Origin: Gammaproteobacteria bacterium
GTDB taxonomy: Bacteria; Pseudomonadota; Gammaproteobacteria; UBA6429; Thiohalophilaceae
Assembly (NCBI GenBank): GCA_016194635.1
Contig: JACQBC010000017.1
Location: 62,001-126,000, forward strand
Length of the DNA stretch: 64,000 nt
Reading direction: 5' to 3'
Shown: piece after piece, positions 19,654 to 28,907 of the stretch
Position numbering within the stretch: position 1 is the stretch's first letter
Layout of the letters: every line of letters begins with the position of its first letter
Made by a program: the position numbers and the translations under genes
The notes under the pieces: generated by a model
Told to the model about the DNA's origin: nothing
Seen by the model: only the letters and a program-made list of their open reading frames with translations
Database searches by the model: none

Positions 19654-20669
19654 ATTTCGATCAATTATCGTACTTGTTATTGTTTGCAAGCATTGCTTCT
19701 GCGGTGGCTTGGGGTTATTACGCGTTTACTCAACGTAATAACACTGTGGCCAATACCACGGAAAACAATAAACCACCCCAGTGGGTTGAAACCTCACAAT
19801 TCATTTTTGCACTGGCCACGATCATCTTGTTGATTCGTTTATTTGACCTGGCCCTGGTATTAATGACGCTTAGCGTATTTACCGGACTGGTGTGGGGTGG
19901 ATATTTATTGCTGCGGCGACTCAAATTGTCCGTGCCTGCTACGCAAGCTGCGGCAACAACTACCCAGACCGGTGCCACGCCTGATACCGCCTCGAAAGTG
20001 AAAGAACCTATTATCGTAGAATTTTCACGATTTTTGTTTCCGGTGGTCATCATCGTGTTCATAGTGCGCGGTTTTGTCGTTGAGCCGTTTAAAATCCCAT
20101 CGGAATCCATGTTGCCTACCTTAGAGATAGGCGATTTTATCTTGGTCAATCGGTTTGCTTACGGGTTGCGTTTACCGGTATTTGACTACAAGTTACTTGA
20201 CTTGGGCTCACCCAAACGCGGCGATGTCATTGTATTTCGTTTCCCGCGCGATCCATCCGTTGATTATATTAAACGCGTGGTTGGTTTACCGGGTGACCGC
20301 ATTCGGTATGAAAATAAGCATATTTTTATCAACGATCAGCAGGTTAACTATACTCTACTTGGTACGTATATAAAACAACCCAAATACGAGGAATATGCCG
20401 AAAAACTCGGTGATGTTAACCACCATATATTGCTACTTGAAAACAGCTATTCATCACGCCCATTCCTCGCCGAAGGCCACGAGATCACCGTGCCTCCGAA
20501 TCAGTATTTCGCGATGGGGGATAACCGCGATAATAGCAGCGATGGCCGTGTGTGGGGTTTTGTGCCGGATGCAAACCTCAAAGGGCGGGCGTTTCTGGTG
20601 TGGTTTTCCTGGGCCTGGGAAGCCGGTGAAAGCCCGAAATGGTCGCGGATCGGCAATACAATTAAATGA
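19650..20669 (+). CDS. lepB: Signal peptidase I
   Basis: Inner-membrane protease of 339 residues that cleaves Sec signal peptides on the periplasmic side. The catalytic dyad is Ser153 in PSESMLPTL and Lys208 in [23 protein letters not shown] is the third box. Hydrophobic segments at about 5-25, 50-68, 68-88 and 127-145 suggest more helices before the catalytic part than the two of E. coli LepB. A Thr/Ala-rich linker lies at 97-116. ATG 19650 overlaps the lepA stop. Confidence 0.95.
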   Translation: MNFDQLSYLLLFASIASAVAWGYYAFTQRNNTVANTTENNKPPQWVETSQFIFALATIILLIRLFDLALVLMTLSVFTGLVWGGYLLLRRLKLSVPATQAAATTTQTGATPDTASKVKEPIIVEFSRFLFPVVIIVFIVRGFVVEPFKIPSESMLPTLEIGDFILVNRFAYGLRLPVFDYKLLDLGSPKRGDVIVFRFPRDPSVDYIKRVVGLPGDRIRYENKHIFINDQQVNYTLLGTYIKQPKYEEYAEKLGDVNHHILLLENSYSSRPFLAEGHEITVPPNQYFAMGDNRDNSSDGRVWGFVPDANLKGRAFLVWFSWAWEAGESPKWSRIGNTIK

Positions 20670-20698
20670 ACATATTTGTACCCCGACAGGAGTAACCC

Positions 20699-21076
20699 AT
20701 GTATAGACTCAAACAGCAACGTGGTATGACGGCCATTGGATGGTTATTGGTGTTGGCCATTATTATTTTGGCGTCATTGATTTTTATTAAACTGGTACCG
20801 ATGTACCTCAATACCTTCAAGATCACCAGCGCCCTGAATTCGCTCAAAAGTGACCCCATGGCACAGGGTAAACCGCCCAGTGAATTAAAAAAATTATTAT
20901 TAAACCGATTTAATATTGATATGTTGCCCGATATTACCGCCGATGAGATTACCGTTACCCACGGTGATCGCTCCTATAACGTGCGGGTTGAGCATCAATT
21001 CAAAGAACAGATGCTAGGGGATCTCTATGTGGTCCTGTTCGTTGATGAATCGGCGGATGTCCCCACCGGTCAGTAG
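20699..21076 (+). CDS. DUF4845 family single-pass membrane protein
   Basis: Protein of 125 residues with a pilin-like N-terminus: a short basic stretch, GMTAIG, then one hydrophobic helix at about 13-33. The rest is a small periplasmic domain. The family (DUF4845) is regularly found between lepB and rnc in gammaproteobacteria; function unknown, perhaps linked to signal peptidase. A good site (AGGAG) precedes ATG 20699. Confidence 0.85.
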   Translation: MYRLKQQRGMTAIGWLLVLAIIILASLIFIKLVPMYLNTFKITSALNSLKSDPMAQGKPPSELKKLLLNRFNIDMLPDITADEITVTHGDRSYNVRVEHQFKEQMLGDLYVVLFVDESADVPTGQ

Positions 21077-21081
21077 CCAGT

Positions 21082-21747
21082 ATGGTTGACACGTTGTATC
21101 CTCGTCTTGGGTACATCTTCCGTGATCCCGCTTTATTGACCTGCGCTCTGACCCACCGCAGCGCCGATCAGCTGCACAATGAACGTCTGGAATTTCTTGG
21201 AGATGCAGTATTGAATCTGGTGATCGGTAATGACTTATTCTTGCGTTTCCCTCAAGCCGACGAAGGCGAGTTAAGCCGACTGCGTGCGCAATTGGTAAAA
21301 GGTGATACCTTGGGAAAAATTGCCGTGGAATTACATTTGGGCGAGGTTTTGCGTTTAGGCAGTGGCGAACTTAAAAGTGGTGGCTTTCGCCGCCAGTCTA
21401 TCCTGGCGGACGCGGTGGAAGCGATTATTGGTGCGATCTACCTCGACGGTGGTTTGACTGCCGCACAGGAATTTATCAAGCGCATTTATGCCAGCAGACT
21501 AAGTGAAGCGCGTCTTGATCTGAATCTAAAAGATCCCAAAACCCGCTTACAGGAATATTTGCAAGCCCGTGGACTGGATCTCCCTAGCTATGACGTTGTG
21601 CACACGGTTGGCCATGCCCACGCCCAGATCTTTGAAGTTGCATGCCGTGTGGTGTTATTAAGCGCGCCGGTGCACGGCAGTGGCAGTAGCCGACGTAAGG
21701 CGGAACAAGCGGCGGCTCAACACACCTTGGAATTATTGCATGAATGA
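21082..21747 (+). CDS. rnc: Ribonuclease III
   Basis: Double-strand RNA endonuclease of 221 residues for rRNA and mRNA maturation. The catalytic signature ERLEFLGDAVL is at 34-44, with Glu37 and Asp41, and a second acidic pair in ADAVEAIIGAIYLDGG. A C-terminal dsRNA-binding domain ends GSGSSRRKAEQAAAQHTLELL. It overlaps era by eight bases. In E. coli rnc-era-recO is controlled by RNase III cleavage of its own leader; no such leader was examined here. Confidence 0.96.
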   Translation: MVDTLYPRLGYIFRDPALLTCALTHRSADQLHNERLEFLGDAVLNLVIGNDLFLRFPQADEGELSRLRAQLVKGDTLGKIAVELHLGEVLRLGSGELKSGGFRRQSILADAVEAIIGAIYLDGGLTAAQEFIKRIYASRLSEARLDLNLKDPKTRLQEYLQARGLDLPSYDVVHTVGHAHAQIFEVACRVVLLSAPVHGSGSSRRKAEQAAAQHTLELLHE

Positions 21748-22654
21748 AACCCTCGTGACAGAGGATTTCCGCTGCGGTCATATCGCCCTGATCGGCCGAC
21801 CCAACGTGGGTAAATCCACCCTGTTGAATCACTTGATCGGCCAGAAGATCAGCATCACCGCACGTAAACCGCAAACCACCCGCCACCGGGTATTGGGCAT
21901 AAAAACCACCCCACAGTGTCAATACGTTTACGTTGACACTCCGGGTATTCATCACGGTGAGTCGCGCGCCTTGCACCGCTATTTGAATCGCGCCGCGCGC
22001 AGTATTCTTCCCGATATGCAGGTAATTGTATTCGTCATCGAGGCCCTGAAGTGGACCGATGAAGATGATTTAGTGATCGCCGCGTTGCAATCGATCACTG
22101 CTCCGGTAATTGCCGTGATCAATAAAATTGATCGGATCACGGACAAATCCAAATTATTGCCGATTCTTGAACAGATTAGTCAACGGCGTCAATTTGCCGC
22201 CCTGGTGCCCATCTCGGCATTAAAATCACAGCACTTGGAGCAATTACAAACCGCCATACTAAACTATTTACCCAAATCGCCACCGTTGTTTCCCGACGAC
22301 GCCTTAACCGATAAGAGTTCACGTTTTGTGGCCACGGAATTTATCCGTGAAAAACTGATCCGTAACCTCGCCGCGGAATTGCCCTATGCGACCAGTGTGG
22401 AAATCGAACAATTCGATGACACTGAGAAATTATTAAGGATCCATGCGACTATTTGGGTAGAACGCGATACACAAAAAGCCATCGTTATCGGCAAGGACGG
22501 CGCAACATTAAAACGTATTGGTCAACAGGCACGTATCGACCTGGAACATTTTTTTGCAAAGAAGGTGTTTATTCAAACCTGGGTAAAGGTAAAATCCGGC
22601 TGGTCGGACGACGAACGCGCCTTACAACAATTGGGTTACCGTGATGAGCACTAG
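21740..22654 (+). CDS. era: GTPase Era
   Basis: Essential GTPase of 304 residues for 30S ribosome maturation. G1 is GRPNVGKST at 19-27, followed by DTPGI (G3) and NKID (G4). The C-terminal KH domain has AIVIGKDGATLKRIGQQAR. The start at ATG 21740 lies within the end of rnc; a longer in-frame start 60 bases upstream lies deeper in rnc and adds non-family residues. The stop overlaps recO. Confidence 0.96.
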   Translation: MNETLVTEDFRCGHIALIGRPNVGKSTLLNHLIGQKISITARKPQTTRHRVLGIKTTPQCQYVYVDTPGIHHGESRALHRYLNRAARSILPDMQVIVFVIEALKWTDEDDLVIAALQSITAPVIAVINKIDRITDKSKLLPILEQISQRRQFAALVPISALKSQHLEQLQTAILNYLPKSPPLFPDDALTDKSSRFVATEFIREKLIRNLAAELPYATSVEIEQFDDTEKLLRIHATIWVERDTQKAIVIGKDGATLKRIGQQARIDLEHFFAKKVFIQTWVKVKSGWSDDERALQQLGYRDEH

Positions 22655-23363
22655 ACAGGCTGTTTCTGACCATGCGTATGTCTTGCATAGCCGTGCCTAC
22701 CGTAATACCAGTGTGATCATCGAAGTGTTATCGCAACAGCAAGGGCGCATCGGTTTGCTGGCCAAAGGCGCACGCACGCCGAAATCGCCGTTTTACGGCG
22801 TATTGCAACCGTTTAACCCCCTCTACATTCACTACGCGGGCAGCGGCGAACTCGCGCTGTTATACAAAGCCGAAACCATGCCGGCGGGCCCGGGCCTGCA
22901 CGGTGAACAATTATTTCATGGCATTTACTTCAATGAATTATTAATGCGTTTATTGCATCGACATGATCCCCATGCCGGTTTGTTTATTTTGTACCGCGAT
23001 AGTTTGCAACAACTGGCCACTCACCCCCAGCCCGAAGTGGTATTGCGCTATTTTGAAGTGCAGCTGTTAGAACAATTGGGTTATGGGCTCAATTTAACCA
23101 CTGATTGCGTAACCTCCATTCCAGTACAATCCGATCAGCAGTATCATTACCAATTAGAACAAGGACCGCGCCGCGCGGGTGTATCGCCCTCCACTGCACT
23201 AGTCGTCGCGGGACATACCTTGTTAGCCTTGGCGACACGCGCGCTTATCACCGCGGAACAACGTTCCCAGGCCAAAGCCCTGATGCGCACCGTGTTGGAA
23301 TATTACTTAGGACAACAACCCGTCAAGGCACGCGAGTTGTACCGACACTTTCGTCACGGCTAG
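22644..23363 (+). CDS. recO: DNA repair protein RecO
   Basis: Recombination mediator of 239 residues that loads RecA at gaps with RecR. The N-terminal OB fold begins YVLHSRAYRNTSVIIEVLS, with GRIGLLAKGARTPKS next. The C-terminal part lacks an obvious four-cysteine zinc site, as in E. coli RecO. ATG 22644 overlaps the era stop; GTG 22641 is one codon upstream. Confidence 0.93.
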   Translation: MSTRQAVSDHAYVLHSRAYRNTSVIIEVLSQQQGRIGLLAKGARTPKSPFYGVLQPFNPLYIHYAGSGELALLYKAETMPAGPGLHGEQLFHGIYFNELLMRLLHRHDPHAGLFILYRDSLQQLATHPQPEVVLRYFEVQLLEQLGYGLNLTTDCVTSIPVQSDQQYHYQLEQGPRRAGVSPSTALVVAGHTLLALATRALITAEQRSQAKALMRTVLEYYLGQQPVKARELYRHFRHG

Positions 23364-23372
23364 ATCGACCCT

Positions 23373-24116
23373 ATGAACACATTCAATGCAATTTTATTGG
23401 GGGTAAACATTGATCATGTTGCCACATTGCGCCAAGCCAGGCATAGCCGCTATCCTGAACCCATCCAGGCCGCTTTGATTGCTGAACAAGCCGGTGCGGA
23501 TTCGATCACCTTGCATCTGCGCGAAGACCGGCGCCATATTCAGGAGCGTGATGTCCGCATGCTCAAGGATATTTTACAAACGCGAATGAATTTAGAAATG
23601 GCGGTGACTCCGGCCATGCTGCAATTTGCCCGTGAAATACAACCCGCCGACTGTTGCTTGGTCCCGGAGCGGCGCGAGGAACTTACCACTGAAGGTGGGC
23701 TCGATGTAATCGGACAACGCGAGAAAATCGCCGCGGCCTGTCAACAACTTGCCCAGGCGCAGATACGGGTATCGTTATTTATTGATCCGGACGAACAGCA
23801 AATCGAGGCCGCGGCGGGGTGCCAGGCGCCGGCGATTGAAATCCATACCGGACATTATGCCAATGCGCAAACACCTCATGAACGCCAGCGTGAACTGGCG
23901 CGTATCACCCGCGCCGTGGAATTAGGCGTGGAACTGAACCTGCAAGTGAATGCGGGGCATGGACTGGATTACCACAATGTCGCGGCCATCGCCGCCATTC
24001 CGGCGTTGCGTGAATTAAATATCGGTCATGCGATTATTTGCCAGGCGATCTTTGATGGGTTACACCGCGCAGTGGCGAGGATGAAACGTTGCATGCAACT
24101 GGCGCGAACCGCATGA
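23373..24116 (+). CDS. pdxJ: Pyridoxine 5'-phosphate synthase
   Basis: TIM-barrel enzyme of 247 residues that condenses 3-amino-1-hydroxyacetone phosphate with deoxyxylulose 5-phosphate to give pyridoxine 5'-phosphate. Family segments: [49 protein letters not shown] and [16 protein letters not shown]. It sits between recO and acpS, overlapping acpS as ATGA. Confidence 0.97.
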   Translation: MNTFNAILLGVNIDHVATLRQARHSRYPEPIQAALIAEQAGADSITLHLREDRRHIQERDVRMLKDILQTRMNLEMAVTPAMLQFAREIQPADCCLVPERREELTTEGGLDVIGQREKIAAACQQLAQAQIRVSLFIDPDEQQIEAAAGCQAPAIEIHTGHYANAQTPHERQRELARITRAVELGVELNLQVNAGHGLDYHNVAAIAAIPALRELNIGHAIICQAIFDGLHRAVARMKRCMQLARTA

Positions 24117-24493
24117 TCCACGGCATTGGCACCGATATTGTTTATGTGCCGCGGATGGCGAAAAATATCCAGCGTTTCGGAAAACGTTTTGCCCAGCGTT
24201 TATTGGATCCCCAGGAATATGCCGAGTTTGACCGGCAATTACGACCAGCACATTTTTTAGCAAAACGGTTTGCCGCCAAAGAAGCCGCCGCCAAGGCGCT
24301 GGGTACCGGCTTTCGGGATGGGATCCATTTTCAAGATATTAGCGTAGTGCATGACGCGTACGGAAAACCGGGTTTACAGTTCAGTGGCGCGGCTGCGCAA
24401 CTGTTGCGCAGCCGATCGGTATCCACTTGGCACCTAAGTTTAGCGGACGAAGCAGAGTACGCCGTCGCCTTTGTAGTTTTAGCCCAGGGTTGA
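24113..24493 (+). CDS. acpS: Holo-[acyl-carrier-protein] synthase
   Basis: Transfers the phosphopantetheine arm from CoA to apo-acyl carrier protein; 126 residues. Magnesium-binding Asp8 is in [12 protein letters not shown], and the conserved Glu lies in [16 protein letters not shown]. The ATG at 24113 overlaps the pdxJ stop; a longer in-frame start inside pdxJ is rejected. It ends five bases from the convergent Hpt gene. Confidence 0.95.
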   Translation: MIHGIGTDIVYVPRMAKNIQRFGKRFAQRLLDPQEYAEFDRQLRPAHFLAKRFAAKEAAAKALGTGFRDGIHFQDISVVHDAYGKPGLQFSGAAAQLLRSRSVSTWHLSLADEAEYAVAFVVLAQG

Positions 24494-24498
24494 TGGCA

Positions 24499-24858
24499 TC
24501 ACGTGGCGTTTTGCCAGGTCCGGCCCATCCAGCTAGGGCCTTCTTGGATAAGTTGTTTAATTTGTTGGTCGAGGGTTGCGTAACTGCGTTGGATGCGTTG
24601 CACGTCCGCGGTTTTTATAGCGTCTTCCATGGCCTTGCTGGCCTGGCGCAGCCAGGGTACGCCACAATAAGCAGTGGACCCATAAAGTTTGTGGGCCTGT
24701 TCCCACATGGCAATGTGATCGCCGCGGGTAATGGCCTGCCGAAGTTTGGTACTTAATACCGGTAACTCTTGTAGCAACATCGCAAATAATTCTTTGGCCA
24801 ACTCTTCATTGCCCGCCGCTTGTTCCAAAGCCAGATTAATATCAATTATTGTTGTCAT
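24499..24858 (-). CDS. Free-standing histidine phosphotransfer (Hpt) protein, BarA/GacS-like
   Basis: Helical phosphorelay protein of 119 residues. The phosphorylatable histidine is His56 in AHKLYGSTAYCGVPWL. The YCGVP continuation is what the C-terminal Hpt domain of BarA/GacS sensor kinases looks like. No kinase or receiver domain is attached. barA/gacS lies near cysM-rlmD-relA in relatives, so this gene sits about where that kinase would. It may be a surviving fragment or a split-off module serving a kinase encoded elsewhere. It has its own ATG and is intact as a domain. The 3' end meets acpS. Confidence 0.85.
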   Translation of the reverse strand: MTTIIDINLALEQAAGNEELAKELFAMLLQELPVLSTKLRQAITRGDHIAMWEQAHKLYGSTAYCGVPWLRQASKAMEDAIKTADVQRIQRSYATLDQQIKQLIQEGPSWMGRTWQNAT

Positions 24859-24941
24859 GTGTACTTAATCCTTGCCTCGTCGAACAGAATGATAATCTGT
24901 TAGAATCAACTTAGCAAAACTCAACTGCCCAGTAAGCATCG

Positions 24942-25832
24942 ATGAATTACCCCACCATAGAAAATTTTGTTGGCAACACACCCTTGGTACGGCTGCAACG
25001 GCTGGCAGGTACAACGTCTAATACACTTTTGGTGAAATTGGAAGGGAATAATCCGGCGGGATCGGTGAAAGATCGCCCAGCGCTGAGCATGATCAGCCGG
25101 GCCGAGGCACGCGGGGAGATTAAACCCGGCGACACCTTAATCGAGGCCACCAGTGGCAACACCGGTATTGCCCTGGCCATGGCCGCCGCGATCAAAGGTT
25201 ATCGCTTGGTGTTGATCATGCCGGATAATATGAGCCTGGAACGCCGTGCCAGCATGAAGGCGTTTGGCGCCGAATTGGTGCTCGTTACCGAGAGAATCGG
25301 TATGGAAGGAGCGCGTGATCTGGCCTCCCAAATGCAGCGTGAGGGGAAGGGGAAGGTTCTGGATCAATTCGCCAATCCCGATAACCCGGCCGCACATTAT
25401 CACGGTACCGGGCCAGAGATCTGGCGCGATACCCGGGGCAGCATCACTCATTTCGTCAGTTCCATGGGCACCACCGGGACGATCATGGGGACATCGACCT
25501 TCCTTAAGGAAAAAAACCCTCAGATCCAGATCATCGGTGTACACCCGGCGGAAGGGGCTAAAATCCCAGGCATTCGGCGTTGGTCGAAAGAGTATGTACC
25601 CTTGATTTTTGATCCCACGCGGGTGGATCGCGTGATGGAAGTGACCCAAGCCGAAGCGGAAGAAATGACACGACAACTGGCAGCACGCGAGGGGATATTT
25701 TGCGGTATTTCCTCCGGGGGCGCGGTTGCCGCGGCCTTGCGTTTATCGCAGCAGGTGGCCAACGCGGTGATGGTTGCGATTATCTGTGATCGCGGTGATC
25801 GCTATTTGTCGACCAATGTTTTCCCTCCTTGA
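24942..25832 (+). CDS. cysM: Cysteine synthase B
   Basis: PLP enzyme of 296 residues making cysteine from O-acetylserine and sulfide or thiosulfate. Lys43 in NPAGSVKDRPAL holds PLP, and TSGNTGIAL binds the substrate carboxylate. The segment GTTGTIMGTSTFLKEKNP and the length (about 295, shorter than CysK) place it with CysM. The next gene starts about eight bases after its stop. Confidence 0.94.
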   Translation: MNYPTIENFVGNTPLVRLQRLAGTTSNTLLVKLEGNNPAGSVKDRPALSMISRAEARGEIKPGDTLIEATSGNTGIALAMAAAIKGYRLVLIMPDNMSLERRASMKAFGAELVLVTERIGMEGARDLASQMQREGKGKVLDQFANPDNPAAHYHGTGPEIWRDTRGSITHFVSSMGTTGTIMGTSTFLKEKNPQIQIIGVHPAEGAKIPGIRRWSKEYVPLIFDPTRVDRVMEVTQAEAEEMTRQLAAREGIFCGISSGGAVAAALRLSQQVANAVMVAIICDRGDRYLSTNVFPP

Positions 25833-25840
25833 GTATCCAC

Positions 25841-26617
25841 ATGACCGTCTTTGTATTTGATATTGAAACCGTACCGGACGTTGAGACCGGTCGCAGACTA
25901 TTGGGTTTAGACGGTCTGAGTGATAAAGACGTTGCCAATGTCATGTTTCAACAACGCCGTCAAGAAACCGGCCACGAATTTTTACGTCACCATTTGCAAC
26001 GTATCGTGGCGATTTCGGTGGCGATGCGCGGTCCCGACAAATTTACCGTGTGGACCCTGGGCGATATACACTCCACTGAAAAAGAACTGGTGGAGCGTTT
26101 TTTTCATGGCATTGAAAAATACACACCTACGCTGGTGTCGTGGAACGGTAAAAGTTTTGATCTGCCGGTGTTGCATTACCGCGCCTTACTCCACGGTGTG
26201 AATGCCCAGCGTTACTGGGAGACCGGTGAGCAGGATAATAATTTTCGTTGGAATAATTACTTAAATCGTTTTCATTATCGCCACACGGATTTAATGGATG
26301 TGTTGGCTGGCTACGAATTACGCGCCGTCGCGCCGTTACACGAAATCGCTTTGATGTTGGGTCTGCCGGGCAAACTTGGCATGGACGGTGCTCAGGTATG
26401 GCCGGCATTCCAGGCCGGGGAACTGCAACGGATCCGCGATTACTGCGAGACCGATGTGATCAACACCTACCTCGTCTATTTACGTTTTCAACGCATGCGC
26501 GGCGTGATGGATACACACGAGTATCAACAGGAATGTGCGGTAGTGCGTGAGGCCTTACGTGCCGATGGCCGCGACCACTTGCAAGCCTTTATCCACGCCT
26601 GGCAAGGGGGGTCGTAG
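25841..26617 (+). CDS. Predicted 3'-5' exonuclease, DNA polymerase B-like (PF10108 type)
   Basis: RNase H-fold protein of 258 residues. The first exonuclease motif FDIETVPD (Asp7, Glu9) opens the protein, WNGKSFDLPVLHYRAL forms the second, and YCETDVINTYLVYLRF the third; all acidic residues are present. It resembles the exonuclease domain of family B polymerases without the polymerase. The ATG at 25841 is preferred to a TTG overlapping the cysM stop because FVFDIE follows immediately. It precedes rlmD by two bases. The substrate is not known. Confidence 0.85.
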   Translation: MTVFVFDIETVPDVETGRRLLGLDGLSDKDVANVMFQQRRQETGHEFLRHHLQRIVAISVAMRGPDKFTVWTLGDIHSTEKELVERFFHGIEKYTPTLVSWNGKSFDLPVLHYRALLHGVNAQRYWETGEQDNNFRWNNYLNRFHYRHTDLMDVLAGYELRAVAPLHEIALMLGLPGKLGMDGAQVWPAFQAGELQRIRDYCETDVINTYLVYLRFQRMRGVMDTHEYQQECAVVREALRADGRDHLQAFIHAWQGGS

Positions 26618-26619
26618 CC

Positions 26620-27942
26620 ATGCGCCGACGAAAATCGTTATCGAAACAACCGCAGCAAGCGACGGTGCACGATTTAACCCATGAAGGCCACGGCGTGGCA
26701 CGGGTAAACGATAAAACGGTATTCATCCCTGGGACCTTGCCCGGTGAGGAAATACAGTTCGTCTATACCGATCGCAAACGCAACTATGACACCGGCCAGC
26801 TGCTGACGATTCTGCGTCCCTCGGCGGATCGGATCACACCGCAGTGTCGCCATTTCGATCGCTGCGGCGGATGCAATCTGCAGCACCTCACTACCGATCA
26901 ACAACTCACATTCAAGCAAAAAATCGTGTTGGACAACCTCCGGCGGATTGGACACGTGGTTCCTGCAACACTATTGCCCCCGATCACGGGACCGAGCTGG
27001 GGCTATCGCCGACGGGCGCGTTTAGGGGTTAAATACGTGTCCAAGAAACAAAGAATGTTGTTAGGGTTTCGTGAACGCGCCAGCCATTTATTAGCGGATC
27101 TTAGCCAGTGTGAAACCCTCGACCCGCGCGTCGGGCATGCCTTGACCACCATGGCGCAGGTATTAAAAGGCTTATCGTGTTATACCTTGATACCCCAGGT
27201 GGAAGTGGCTGTGGCCGATAACGCCACCGCGTGGGTGATTCGCCATCTGCAGCCGTTTACCGCGGCCGATATCGAGGTGTTAAAACATGCGGCGCAGCAG
27301 CACGGATGGCAGGTATACCAACAACCGGCGGGGGTGGAAAGTATCACGCCGATCTGGCCGCCCGACGCCACCCTTTTCTACCGTGTGGATGCGGACGCGA
27401 TTGAAATCCAGTTTGCTCCGGCGGATTTTATCCAAGTGAACCGTGAGGTGAATGTAGCGCTGATAGACGCGGCGATTGACGCCTTGCAACTCACTACCGA
27501 TACCACGGTATTGGAATTATTCAGCGGTTTGGGCAATTTTAGCCTGCCGATCGCACGCCGCGCCAAAAATGTTGTGGCGGTGGAAGGCGATGCCGGCCTG
27601 GTGAAACGCGCGCAACAAAATACACTGCACAACCAAGTGGCGAATATTACCCACTACGTTGCGGACCTCAGCAAGACGACCCCCCTCTTGCCGTGGATGC
27701 GGTCGCAGTATGATCGTATTTTATTGGATCCGCCGCGTACCGGGGCGGCGGATATTTTGCCCACCCTGGCTACATCTCACGCGACCCGTATCGTTTATAT
27801 TTCCTGTAATCCGGCCACTTTGGCCCGTGACGCGGGGATATTGGTAAATCAATTGAATTATCGGCTCGATCAAATACGCGTGGTCGACATGTTCCCGCAT
27901 ACGGCCCATGTTGAAACCCTGGCGGTATTTATCCACACGTAA
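26620..27942 (+). CDS. rlmD: 23S rRNA (uracil-1939-C5)-methyltransferase
   Basis: Fe-S methyltransferase of 440 residues modifying U1939 of 23S rRNA with SAM. An N-terminal TRAM domain lies at about 12-66. The 4Fe-4S cysteines are Cys76, Cys82, Cys85 and Cys164. LELFSGLGNFSLPIA binds SAM, and the catalytic Cys396 is in YISCNPATLARD. Length and order match E. coli RlmD (RumA). It is followed by a CYTH gene after two bases. Confidence 0.95.
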   Translation: MRRRKSLSKQPQQATVHDLTHEGHGVARVNDKTVFIPGTLPGEEIQFVYTDRKRNYDTGQLLTILRPSADRITPQCRHFDRCGGCNLQHLTTDQQLTFKQKIVLDNLRRIGHVVPATLLPPITGPSWGYRRRARLGVKYVSKKQRMLLGFRERASHLLADLSQCETLDPRVGHALTTMAQVLKGLSCYTLIPQVEVAVADNATAWVIRHLQPFTAADIEVLKHAAQQHGWQVYQQPAGVESITPIWPPDATLFYRVDADAIEIQFAPADFIQVNREVNVALIDAAIDALQLTTDTTVLELFSGLGNFSLPIARRAKNVVAVEGDAGLVKRAQQNTLHNQVANITHYVADLSKTTPLLPWMRSQYDRILLDPPRTGAADILPTLATSHATRIVYISCNPATLARDAGILVNQLNYRLDQIRVVDMFPHTAHVETLAVFIHT

Positions 27943-27944
27943 CC

Positions 27945-28415
27945 ATGGGAGTCGAAATCGAGCGTAAGTTTTTAGTGCAAAACAACCATTGGCGGCTGTC
28001 CGCCGACGGCGGGACGCGTTTTATACAAGGTTATCTCCTCGGTGCTAAACACGCGTCGGTACGGGTGCGGATTGAAGGGCCAGCGGCGTTGCTCAATATT
28101 AAAAGCGCCACCCTGGGGATGCGTCGCCAAGAGTATGAATACACGATACCTATGGATGACGCCCGCGCGATGTTAAAGGATCTGTGCGAGCAGCCTTTGA
28201 TTGAAAAAATTCGTTACCGTGTTAGCCATCAAAGTACGCACTGGGAAGTGGACGTGTTTGAGGGTGATAATGCCGGGCTGATCGTTGCGGAGATTGAGCT
28301 ACACGACGAGCAGCAAGCGATTGTTTTGCCGCCATGGGTAGGTAAGGAAGTCACCGCCGATCCGCGTTATTATAACGTTAACCTGGTAAAACTGCCGTAT
28401 AAGTTATGGTCATGA
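27945..28415 (+). CDS. CYTH domain protein, putative triphosphatase
   Basis: Cytoplasmic protein of 156 residues from the CYTH (triphosphate tunnel metalloenzyme) fold. The ExExK metal/phosphate motif is EIERKFL near the N-terminus, followed by the RFIQGYLL and VRVRIEGPAALLNIKS strands and VDVFEGDNAGLIVAEIEL. Relatives are short-chain tripolyphosphatases or adenylate cyclases; a triphosphatase is more likely at this length. It overlaps the YkuD-type gene by an ATGA junction. Confidence 0.85.
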   Translation: MGVEIERKFLVQNNHWRLSADGGTRFIQGYLLGAKHASVRVRIEGPAALLNIKSATLGMRRQEYEYTIPMDDARAMLKDLCEQPLIEKIRYRVSHQSTHWEVDVFEGDNAGLIVAEIELHDEQQAIVLPPWVGKEVTADPRYYNVNLVKLPYKLWS

Positions 28416-28903
28416 CACCGGCCGCCGCTAAAATCCATATAGATGTATCAACACAAACCTTGCGCGTGTCACGCGCCGATACATTACTATTCGAGACTAC
28501 CATTGCCACAGCGAATAAGGGGGTGGGTGAAGAAAACGGTAGCGAATGCACTCCACGCGGATGGCATGTCGTGCGTGCAAAGATAGGCGCCAACCAGCCT
28601 ATTAATACCGTGTTTCGTGGGCGCCGACCGACGGGTGAATTCTATAACCCGCAATTACGCCAACAATTTCCCGAACGGGATTGGATCTTGACGCGGATTT
28701 TGTGGCTAAGCGGACTTGAGCCTGGGTTTAATCGTTTATACGCGGTGGACACCATGCGCCGCTATATCTATATACACGGCTGTCCCGACGATGATGTAAT
28801 GGGCATGCCCAGCTCCCATGGCTGCATTAAAATGAAAAATCAGGACATTGTCCGGTTATATGATGTAACAGCGGTCGGCACGCGCGTGTTGATCTCGGCC
28901 TAG
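28412..28903 (+). CDS. YkuD-family L,D-transpeptidase or L,D-carboxypeptidase without signal peptide
   Basis: YkuD-fold protein of 163 residues. The catalytic cysteine is Cys138 in MPSSHGCIKM, with His122 in YIYIHGCP. No signal peptide or membrane helix is visible, unlike periplasmic cross-linking transpeptidases. It lies directly before nagZ, a cytosolic peptidoglycan-recycling enzyme. The Acinetobacter protein ElsL is a cytoplasmic YkuD enzyme that trims tetrapeptides in recycling, and this protein has the same properties. ATG 28412 overlaps the CYTH stop; ATG 28406 is an alternative. Confidence 0.85.
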   Translation: MTPAAAKIHIDVSTQTLRVSRADTLLFETTIATANKGVGEENGSECTPRGWHVVRAKIGANQPINTVFRGRRPTGEFYNPQLRQQFPERDWILTRILWLSGLEPGFNRLYAVDTMRRYIYIHGCPDDDVMGMPSSHGCIKMKNQDIVRLYDVTAVGTRVLISA

Positions 28904-28907
28904 TTGC

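Noticed and set aside
25137-25676. 179-residue antisense frame over cysM
   Set aside because: Shadow of the strong cysM coding sequence, with no ribosome site or family.
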